Source of the DNA: Bacteroidales bacterium
GTDB lineage: Bacteria; Bacteroidota; Bacteroidia; Bacteroidales; UBA932
Length of the DNA: 15,101 nt
NCBI GenBank assembly: GCA_017429205.1
Contig: JAFRPH010000045.1
Location: forward strand, 1 to 15,101
Direction of reading: 5' to 3'
The translations under genes and the position numbers were made by a program. Numbering within the stretch: position 1 is the stretch's first letter; every line of letters begins with the position of its first letter. A model generated the notes under the pieces. The model saw only the letters and a list, made by a program, of their open reading frames with translations, had not been told where the DNA came from and ran no database searches. This document shows positions 6,472 through 12,540 of this stretch, piece by piece.

Positions 6472-8388
6472 TCAGAAGCGGCGGATGTCCTCTTCATAGA
6501 ACACGGCGCTTCCGACGGTCACCATCGGCGACGAAGTCGTGTCCGCGGACGCTTCCAGCAGGTACCAGGGAGAGAGGTCGGGGGCGGCCGGATTGGCGAC
6601 CACATGGATGTCGCAGGCCGGGGTGCTCCCTTGGATGAGAAGGACGGCTTTCTGACGGGTGACGGTATCCACGGCAACGGCCGCCACCATCACGGCGTGT
6701 CCGTACCGCGAACCGGGACGGGCGTCCTTGTCATAGACGAAAATGTCGCCGGGCGCCAGTCCGTCGACAGGCTGTTGGGGCAAGGAGGCCCGCAAGGATT
6801 CCGTATTGCTCCAGATGTAAACCTTCCGGAGGTAACGGATGAGCTGCTGACGGCAGGCTCCATAATGGTACTGGAGCGTCTTTTCCCGCGTGTCGACAAA
6901 ACGAATCTTGTAGAAGCGGTTCTCCCGGTACAGGTACTCCGCCCGTAGACGGATGCATACGTCGGCACACTGCTCGAATTCGTCGACCAGGGGGAAGTCC
7001 ACGACCCGGTAGCAGCCACGCACCAGGGTATCGGACGGGGCTTCTTCGTATCCGGCCAGGACGGAATCGGGACGCGCGAGCGGAAGGTTCTCCACGTAGT
7101 CGGAGAAACTTCCGGGATCGGTGCCCATCCGCTCGAATCCGGCCGGGACCGGGATGTCGGCCAGCGTCCCGTACGGGTGGGGCAGGTCGCGGCGAGGATG
7201 CCACGGCATAAACATAAATGTCAAGATGCTGAATGCCAGGACGAAAGCGACCGGAAGGGTGATTTTACGCCCCTCCGGTTCCAGCTCTTCGAGGAGTGGA
7301 ACGTACAGCAGCGGGAGGAAAGAGAATTTCACGAAGAAGGGAATGCCTTCCATCATTCCCAATACCGTCATACAGCAGGCCATCGACGTCAGCAGCGCGT
7401 CTCCCTTTTTCCCGACGAGGTAAAGCAGGTGCGCCATCACGGCCAGGGCGGCGAGGCAGATGAAAACCCCTCTGCAGAGGAGCAGGGCCAGATAGCCATT
7501 GTCGATGGCCAGCCTGTATGGATAAACGCCCTTGAACCAGTTACGGAGGCCGCATTCCTGGCCGAAGGGGCTCAGCCCGTACTTCTCGAACACCAAAGCC
7601 GGAATTGAGAACCGGCTCTCAAACGTGTTTGTTCCGTAACCGGGGCCGTAATGGATGGCCAGAAGCACGGACAAAGCCAGGCACGCGAACGGCAGGGCGG
7701 CCAGGAGCCAGGGCTTCGGGCGGAACTTCTGCAGAAACAGGTGGAGGACCGGCAGGACGACGAGCAGCAGGACCTGCGACCGGCTGAGGGTGAGCAGGAA
7801 CGTCAGCACGGCGGCCGACCAGCAGACGGCGAAGACGACCGCCCAGCGCCTTTCCTTGGTCAGATAAAGCCCCACGTAAACGGCCAGCGCGAGGAAGGCG
7901 GCCAAGCTGTTCGGACTCTTGAAGCCGAAGGAAGAACCCTGCAGCGAGCCGATATGCTTGACCAGATTGCCGGCCCACCCCAGCAGGTAGGAGGCCGGGA
8001 GCGCGAGCAGGAAAAGGACCAGGTATGCCAGGAATATCCGCAGGTTCACCTTCAAGTCGCTTCCGCGGGATGCCGCCATGACCAGGCCGATGACGTAGAG
8101 CTTCGGGGAAATGGGATCGGCCAGGAAAAAGGAGGCCCGGAACGCCACCAGCATACAGATGCAAGTCAGCGTATAACGGGGATATGCGGGCAACAAGGTC
8201 GCAATCCGCAGCAGGAGAAGACTCGCCCCCAGCCAGTGCAGGACGTTCCCTATCTGGCTGAGAAACACCGGGGTCCGCTCCGTCGGCAGCATGATCGACT
8301 CGCCCAGAAGGATGAGGATGAAGCCGGCATAGAACAGCCACAGGAACGACCGTTGCAGGTTCGGATCTTGGAAACGCTTGAGGCTCAT
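6472..8388 (-). CDS. Wzy/O-antigen-polymerase-like membrane protein fused to a DUF4846-like domain
   Basis: A 638-residue protein in two parts. Residues 1 to about 395 are polytopic, with roughly 11-12 hydrophobic segments. They carry features of Wzy-type polysaccharide polymerases: FGFKSPNS (154-161), an SRSQ segment after a long helix, a large extracytoplasmic loop (about 248-295), then IDNGYL (295-300) leading into the next helix. Residues from about 398 to 638 resemble DUF4846, usually a separate secreted Bacteroidota protein. Shared features are SFSDYVENLPL, EQCADVCIRLRAEYLY (Cys474), GDIF (547-550), GHAVMV (His564) and a late WYLLE block ending in RRF. The paired Cys and His recall papain/NlpC-like folds, but that is inference. 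The start is placed at ATG 8388: an in-frame TTG at 8415 falls inside the TATATTTG promoter element. No polysaccharide gene cluster surrounds it, so its glycan substrate is unknown. The base composition looks slightly less GC-biased than its neighbours. The polymerase-like call is moderate and the DUF4846 call stronger. Confidence 0.72.
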   Translation of the reverse strand: MSLKRFQDPNLQRSFLWLFYAGFILILLGESIMLPTERTPVFLSQIGNVLHWLGASLLLLRIATLLPAYPRYTLTCICMLVAFRASFFLADPISPKLYVIGLVMAASRGSDLKVNLRIFLAYLVLFLLALPASYLLGWAGNLVKHIGSLQGSSFGFKSPNSLAAFLALAVYVGLYLTKERRWAVVFAVCWSAAVLTFLLTLSRSQVLLLVVLPVLHLFLQKFRPKPWLLAALPFACLALSVLLAIHYGPGYGTNTFESRFSIPALVFEKYGLSPFGQECGLRNWFKGVYPYRLAIDNGYLALLLCRGVFICLAALAVMAHLLYLVGKKGDALLTSMACCMTVLGMMEGIPFFVKFSFLPLLYVPLLEELEPEGRKITLPVAFVLAFSILTFMFMPWHPRRDLPHPYGTLADIPVPAGFERMGTDPGSFSDYVENLPLARPDSVLAGYEEAPSDTLVRGCYRVVDFPLVDEFEQCADVCIRLRAEYLYRENRFYKIRFVDTREKTLQYHYGACRQQLIRYLRKVYIWSNTESLRASLPQQPVDGLAPGDIFVYDKDARPGSRYGHAVMVAAVAVDTVTRQKAVLLIQGSTPACDIHVVANPAAPDLSPWYLLEASADTTSSPMVTVGSAVFYEEDIRRF

Positions 8389-8412
8389 CACTGTCAATTC
8401 AACAGACCGCTG

Positions 8413-8420
8413 CAAATATA
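8413..8420 (-). promoter_or_regulatory. -7 promoter element of the polymerase-DUF4846 gene
   Basis: The minus strand reads TATATTTG, an exact TAnnTTTG match ending 24 bases before the ATG at 8388. No TTTG is found 19-20 bases upstream, because that space is taken by the ferredoxin terminator hairpin. The element also decides the start codon, since the in-frame TTG at 8415 overlaps it. Confidence 0.6.
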
Positions 8421-8423
8421 CGC

Positions 8424-8450
8424 AAAAAAAGGAACCGATCGCTCGGCTCC
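8424..8450 (-). terminator. Intrinsic terminator of the ferredoxin gene
   Basis: On the minus strand GGAGCCGA (8450-8443) pairs with TCGGTTCC (8438-8431), with one G-T wobble, over a GCGA loop and is followed by seven T residues (8430-8424). It lies 21 bases after the ferredoxin stop codon. Confidence 0.88.
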
Positions 8451-8471
8451 TTCAGTCCGTTCCCCGGAAAA

Positions 8472-8645
8472 TTACTCGCCGGGAGCGATGGCCTCGCACG
8501 GGCAGACGCCGGCGCAGGTGCCGCAGTCGATGCAGACGTCGGCGTCGATGCTGTAGACGTCGCCTTCCTTGATGGCGCCGGTCGGGCATTCGCCCTGGCA
8601 GGTTCCACAAGCCATGCAGAGATCGGGATTGATTACGTAAGCCAT
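8472..8645 (-). CDS. Small 2[4Fe-4S] ferredoxin (57 residues)
   Basis: A clostridial-type soluble electron carrier starting MAYVINPDLCMACGTC. Two CxxCxxCxxxCP motifs bind two cubane clusters: Cys10/13/16/20 and Cys38/41/44/48. The two halves are related (CPTGAI and CPCEAI follow the clusters), as expected from the ancestral duplication. The 57-residue length is normal for the family. An extra Cys50 sits two residues after the last ligand, where a hydrophobic or small residue is more usual; its role is unknown. The ATG at 8645 is the only one in frame at the N-terminus and gives the canonical start. The likely partner is PFOR, whose gene occupies the left end of the window, although other ferredoxin-dependent enzymes could share it. 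It is a single-gene transcript with its own promoter and terminator, divergent from the DUF1573 lipoprotein gene. Confidence 0.97.
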   Translation of the reverse strand: MAYVINPDLCMACGTCQGECPTGAIKEGDVYSIDADVCIDCGTCAGVCPCEAIAPGE

Positions 8646-8691
8646 AGTTTCGTTTCTTTAAAGTGTTGTAGTGTCTTCCTAAAAGGGTATG

Positions 8692-8721
8692 CAAATATAG
8701 GCATTAAATTTGTTTTTCAAA
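8692..8721 (-). promoter_or_regulatory. Promoter of the ferredoxin gene
   Basis: On the minus strand TTTG (8721-8718) is separated by 18 bases from TATATTTG (8699-8692), an exact -7 match. The leader to the ATG at 8645 is about 40 bases. Its -33 element is one arm of a small TTTG-N5-CAAA palindrome (8709-8721); the other arm is the -33 element of the opposite promoter. Confidence 0.78.
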
Positions 8722-8740
8722 CAATCGACTTGTAACTTTG
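8709..8740 (+). promoter_or_regulatory. Promoter of the DUF1573 lipoprotein gene
   Basis: TTTG (8709-8712), 20 bases, then TAACTTTG (8733-8740), an exact TAnnTTTG element. Only four bases separate it from the first ATG (8745), so the transcript would have essentially no 5' leader. Confidence 0.75.
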
Positions 8741-8744
8741 TCGC

Positions 8745-9920
8745 ATGATGAAACACGTTATTTACTGCGCCGCGATCCTGCTCGCCGCCTGCGGCTGCCG
8801 CAACGCCCGGAGCGCGGAGGTGAACAAGGCAATGCAAGAGTTGGGCCAGACCACCGAGAATCCGACGATGGCCGTCGTCCCGGACGACAGCACGGAGGAC
8901 GGAGTCCAGGTCGGGGAGGTCGTGGAGTTCGACAAGACCGTCCACGACTTCGGCGACATCAGCATCGACGACGGCGCCCAGACCTGCGTCTTCACGGTCA
9001 AGAACATCGGCAAGGACCCCATCGCCATCTACGAGGTGGTGACCTCCTGCGGCTGCACCGACGCGCAGTGGACCCGGGAGCCCATCCAGCCCGGCAAGAC
9101 CGGCACGATCACCGGCACCTACAAGAACGAGGACGGCCCCGTTCCCTTCGACAAGACCCTCACCGTCTACATCGCCGGCGTGGGCAAGCCCGTCATCCTG
9201 CGGATGCGCGGCCTGGTGCACGAGAAGAAAAAGCCCCTCTCCGAGCTGTTCGGCGCCGTGAAACTCGGCTCCATGGGCCTGAAGTCCCTGAATTACAAGG
9301 TCTCGAACGTGCTCCAGGGCGAATCTTCCTCCGACGAGGTGAAGATCGCCAATCTCGGCAAGCAGCCGATGAAGGTGGCGTTCACCGACGTCTCCCCCAA
9401 CTTGACCGTCGAGGTGGTGCCCGCCACCGTGCCGGCCGGCGAGACCGCCGCCCTCCGCTTCTCCGTCAAGGCCGATCCCGCCCTCTGGGGCAAGCACGTC
9501 TATAGCGCGACGCCGGTCGTCAACGGCGCCAAGGCTTCCAAGCCCATTACCGTGACGGCCCTCACCCGGGGCAATTTCGCGTCCTGGACGCCGGAGCAGC
9601 GGAAGAACGCCGCCCAGTGCATCTTCGACGAGAGCACGGTCTCCTTCGGCACCGCGAACGCCGGAACGAAGGTCAAGGGCACCTTCACCTTTACGAACAA
9701 GGGCAAGTCCGCCCTCCAGTTCTACAGCGTGGACGCCGATGCGGACGGCCTCACGGCCACCCTCCCCGGCGAAATCCCCGCGCAGGGCAAGGGCAGCATC
9801 CCGGTCACGCTGGACACCTCCGTCCTCCCCAAGGGCGAGACGGTCGTGATGCTCACCCTCACCACCAACTGCCCGGCCCGCCCCATCATCAACCTGTTCC
9901 TCGTCGGGCTCGTCAAATAG
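8745..9920 (+). CDS. DUF1573 domain lipoprotein, three Ig-like (ASH-type) repeats
   Basis: A 391-residue predicted lipoprotein. A short hydrophobic leader ends in the lipobox LAAC with Cys16 as the acylated residue, which requires a start at the ATG of 8745 or the adjacent in-frame ATG of 8748. The first domain (about 60-145) is a typical DUF1573 unit: FDKTVHDFGDI, FTVKNIGKDPIAIYEV, SCGCT at 101-105, then a proline/glycine turn before GKTGTITGTY. A second, more diverged repeat follows (about 170-285, KIANLGKQPMKV). The third (about 297-391) opens FDESTVSFGTANAG and ends near the C-terminus. These beta-sandwich domains resemble ASH/HYDIN modules and are common in Bacteroidota envelope proteins of unknown function. 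It is divergent from ferredoxin and followed 87 bases later by parE, which has its own promoter; no clear terminator lies between. The role is unknown. Confidence 0.9.
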   Translation: MMKHVIYCAAILLAACGCRNARSAEVNKAMQELGQTTENPTMAVVPDDSTEDGVQVGEVVEFDKTVHDFGDISIDDGAQTCVFTVKNIGKDPIAIYEVVTSCGCTDAQWTREPIQPGKTGTITGTYKNEDGPVPFDKTLTVYIAGVGKPVILRMRGLVHEKKKPLSELFGAVKLGSMGLKSLNYKVSNVLQGESSSDEVKIANLGKQPMKVAFTDVSPNLTVEVVPATVPAGETAALRFSVKADPALWGKHVYSATPVVNGAKASKPITVTALTRGNFASWTPEQRKNAAQCIFDESTVSFGTANAGTKVKGTFTFTNKGKSALQFYSVDADADGLTATLPGEIPAQGKGSIPVTLDTSVLPKGETVVMLTLTTNCPARPIINLFLVGLVK

Positions 9921-9953
9921 CGTTTGTCACAGCTTCCTGCGCCGGGCAAAGGA

Positions 9954-9984
9954 TTGACTTTGTCCGGATTATTCCGTATCTTTG
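9954..9984 (+). promoter_or_regulatory. Promoter of the parE-acyltransferase-ligase operon
   Basis: TTG (9954-9956), 20 bases, then TATCTTTG (9977-9984), an exact TAnnTTTG -7 element. The parE ATG lies 23 bases downstream, preceded by AAAGAGG at a spacing suitable for ribosome binding. Confidence 0.75.
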
Positions 9985-10007
9985 CAAGATAGTGAAAAGA
10001 GGCAATC

Positions 10008-11930
10008 ATGGCAGAAGAGACGCAGAAGAAGAACGGGGCCGACTACGGCGAACAGAACATCATCACCCTGGAGTGGTACGAGCACATCCGGAGACGCTCC
10101 GGCATGTACATCGGCCGCCTGGGCAACGGTGAGCGGCAGGGAGACGGCATCTACGTCCTCCTGAAGGAGGTCATCGACAACTCGGTGGACGAGTTCTCGA
10201 TGGGCTTCGGCAAACGCATCGACATCACCATCGACGAGGACAAGACCGTGACCGTGCGCGACTTCGGCCGCGGCATTCCCCTCGGCAGCGTGGTGGACGT
10301 CACCTCCAAGCTGAACACCGGCGGCAAGTTCGACACGGAAGCCTTCCAGAAGTCCGTGGGCATGAACGGCGTCGGCACCAAGGCCGTGAACGCCCTGTCC
10401 TCCGACTTCTGGGTGGAATCCTTCCGCGACGGCCAGTCCTCTTTCGCCCACTATTCGCGCGGCATCCTGCTGGACAGCGGCCTGCGCGAATCCACCGAGA
10501 AGAACGGCACCCTCATCCGGTTCGTCCCCGACGAGCAGATGTTCGAAGGCTACTCCTTCCATATGGACATCGTGGAGACGATGGTGAAGAACTACTCCTA
10601 CCTCAAGAAAGGGCTCACCCTCGTCCTGAACGGCGTCCCCTACAAGAGCGAGAACGGCCTCCTGGACCTCGTCACCGAGAACATGGCCGAGAAGCCGCTC
10701 TACCCGCTCATCCACATCGAGGGCCCGGACATCGAAATCGTCCTCACCCACGGGAACAGCTACGGCGAGAACATCTCCTCCTTCGTGAACGGCCAGAACA
10801 CCCGCGACGGCGGCACCCATCTCGCCGCCTACCGCGAGGCCATCGCCAAGACCTTCAAGGACTTCTTCAAGAAGGACTACAAGCCCGAGGACGTCCGTCA
10901 GGGCGTCGTCGGCGCCATCGCCATCCAGATCCAGGAACCCATCTTCGAAGGCCAGACCAAGACCAAGCTGGGCTCCACCTATATGTGGGAGCGGCAGGTC
11001 AAGAACAAGGACGGCAGCTCCGCCATCGACCGCGGCCCCACCATCCGCAGTTTCGTGAACGACTTCGTGTCCAAGAACCTGGACAACTACCTCCACATGC
11101 ACCTGGACATCGTTCCGGTCATCGAGAAGAAGATCAAGGAGTCCCAGGCCGAGCGCGAGGAAATCGCCGGCATCCAGAAAAAGACCCGCGAGCGGAACAA
11201 GAAGGCCAACGTCTACAACCGCAAGCTCCGCGACTGCCGCATCCACTTCAACGACAAGCCGCTGAAGAACAAGGAGGACGAGCGGGAGAAGACCTCCATC
11301 TTCATCACGGAGGGCGACTCCGCGTCGGGTACCATCACCAAGGTCCGCAACGCGAACACGCAGGCCGTGTTCTCCCTGCGCGGCAAGCCCATCAACTGCT
11401 TCAAGGAAAGCCGCAAGAAGGTGGCCGAGAACGAGGAGCTGAACCTGCTGGTCTCCGCCCTCGGCGTGGAGGAGGACCTGGACGACCTCCGCTACAACAA
11501 CATCATCGTCGCCACCGATGCCGATGACGACGGCATGCACATCCGGATGCTGGTCCTCACCTTCATCATGAAGTACTACCCGGACCTGATCCGCCGCGGC
11601 CACGTCCACATCCTGCAGACTCCCCTCTTCCGCGTGCACAACAAGAAATCCACGCGCTACTGCTACTCCATCGACGAGAAGGAAAAGGCCGTGAAGGAGC
11701 TGAAGACCGGCGTGGAGATCACCCGGTTCAAAGGTCTCGGCGAAATCTCCTCCCACGAATTCGTGGAATTCATCGGGGAGAAGATGCGCCTGGACCCGGT
11801 CAAGCTGGCCGACGAGGAGTCCATCTCCGAAATCATGGAGTTCTATATGGGCGACAACACCGCCGAGCGGCAGCGCTTCATCATGGAGAACCTCCGCAGC
11901 GAGGAGGAACTCGAAGACGTAAACATCTGA
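10008..11930 (+). CDS. parE: DNA topoisomerase IV subunit B (type IIA topoisomerase ATPase subunit)
   Basis: The 640-residue ATPase/TOPRIM subunit of a type IIA topoisomerase, acting with ParC to decatenate chromosomes. The GHKL ATPase domain shows KEVIDNSVDEF (Glu54, Asn58), RDFGRGIP (Asp85 onward) and the ATP lid GMNGVGTK (118-125). The transducer domain has the QTK loop at 316-318. The TOPRIM domain has EGDSASG (Glu435) and DADDDG (Asp504, Asp506, Asp508), followed by RFKGLGEISSHEF. The sequence resembles recalled Bacteroides ParE more than GyrB, especially HIRRRSGMYIG and FSLRGKP; GyrB is the alternative. Position 507 is Asp where most family members have Val (DADVDG), and there is a small insertion after GSTYMWERQ. 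ParC is not adjacent, unlike many genomes. A PlsC-like acyltransferase begins two bases after the stop, indicating an operon. It is intact, with both termini at the expected places. Confidence 0.9.
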   Translation: MAEETQKKNGADYGEQNIITLEWYEHIRRRSGMYIGRLGNGERQGDGIYVLLKEVIDNSVDEFSMGFGKRIDITIDEDKTVTVRDFGRGIPLGSVVDVTSKLNTGGKFDTEAFQKSVGMNGVGTKAVNALSSDFWVESFRDGQSSFAHYSRGILLDSGLRESTEKNGTLIRFVPDEQMFEGYSFHMDIVETMVKNYSYLKKGLTLVLNGVPYKSENGLLDLVTENMAEKPLYPLIHIEGPDIEIVLTHGNSYGENISSFVNGQNTRDGGTHLAAYREAIAKTFKDFFKKDYKPEDVRQGVVGAIAIQIQEPIFEGQTKTKLGSTYMWERQVKNKDGSSAIDRGPTIRSFVNDFVSKNLDNYLHMHLDIVPVIEKKIKESQAEREEIAGIQKKTRERNKKANVYNRKLRDCRIHFNDKPLKNKEDEREKTSIFITEGDSASGTITKVRNANTQAVFSLRGKPINCFKESRKKVAENEELNLLVSALGVEEDLDDLRYNNIIVATDADDDGMHIRMLVLTFIMKYYPDLIRRGHVHILQTPLFRVHNKKSTRYCYSIDEKEKAVKELKTGVEITRFKGLGEISSHEFVEFIGEKMRLDPVKLADEESISEIMEFYMGDNTAERQRFIMENLRSEEELEDVNI

Positions 11931-11932
11931 CT

Positions 11933-12520
11933 ATGAGCAAGACCAAGATCAAGAGCACCGTCAGCCCCGGTTGGGCCAAGTTCTGCGGCTGGCTCCTCCG
12001 CAAGATGGGCTGGGAGAGCGTCGGCGGCCCGATGAAAGAACAGAAGGCCATCGTCCTGGGCGTCCCGCACACGAGCGTGTGGGATTTCCTCGTGAGCTAC
12101 CTGTTCTACACGCAGTTCGGCAAGGTCGCCCATATCATGATCAAGAAGGAGTTCTTCTTCTGGCCCCTGGGCCCCATCCTCCGCGCCTGCGGCGCCGTCC
12201 CCGTCGACCGCGAAAGCCCGGCCTCGATGGTCCGGAGCCTGATCCACCAGATGGACCAGGCGGAAGAGTTCCACCTCGCCATCGCCCCGGAAGGCACCCG
12301 GAAGGCGACCAAGCGCTGGAAGACGGGCTTCCACCTGATCGCCCGCGAGACGGGCTCCACGGTCTACATCGGCTACTACGACTGGGGCCGCAAGAAGATC
12401 AGCGTGGGCGAACCCATCGAACTCACCGACGACCCGAAGGCCGATATGCAGCGCATTTACGACCACTATCGCCCGATGGGCATCCAAGGTCTGCACAAGG
12501 ACGGATTCATCGTCCCTTAA
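11933..12520 (+). CDS. PlsC-like 1-acylglycerol-phosphate acyltransferase family protein
   Basis: A 195-residue member of the LPLAT/PlsC superfamily, expected to transfer an acyl chain to a glycerolipid at the inner face of the cytoplasmic membrane. The catalytic HX4D motif is PHTSVWDF (His46, Asp51). The acceptor-binding EGTRK motif is at 120-124, within APEGTRK. Between them is the usual membrane-associated segment KEFFFWPLGPILRACGAVPVDR, given here only as a region (residues 72-93). It is shorter than E. coli PlsC (about 245) but fits the small Bacteroidota subgroup. The ATG is two bases after the parE stop, so translation is probably coupled; no Shine-Dalgarno is evident. The acyl-CoA synthetase gene starts 20 bases after its stop. 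Together they have the two activities fused in Aas, which supports a role in incorporating or recycling fatty acids. The exact acceptor (lysophosphatidate or another lysolipid) cannot be read from the sequence. Confidence 0.88.
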   Translation: MSKTKIKSTVSPGWAKFCGWLLRKMGWESVGGPMKEQKAIVLGVPHTSVWDFLVSYLFYTQFGKVAHIMIKKEFFFWPLGPILRACGAVPVDRESPASMVRSLIHQMDQAEEFHLAIAPEGTRKATKRWKTGFHLIARETGSTVYIGYYDWGRKKISVGEPIELTDDPKADMQRIYDHYRPMGIQGLHKDGFIVP

Positions 12521-12540
12521 CGAACTTAGACTACACCTGA

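Noticed and set aside
8389..8415. In-frame TTG at 8415 as the start of the polymerase-DUF4846 gene
   Set aside because: It lies inside the TATATTTG -7 promoter element, so it would not be in the transcript; ATG 8388 is preferred.
7651..8556. 301-codon plus-strand open frame opposite the polymerase and ferredoxin genes
   Set aside because: Gln/Arg/Gly-rich without domains; it crosses a terminator, a promoter and part of the ferredoxin gene on the other strand.
9969..11756. 595-codon open frame on the minus strand opposite parE
   Set aside because: Same composition effect; no recognisable domain, while parE is unambiguous on the plus strand.
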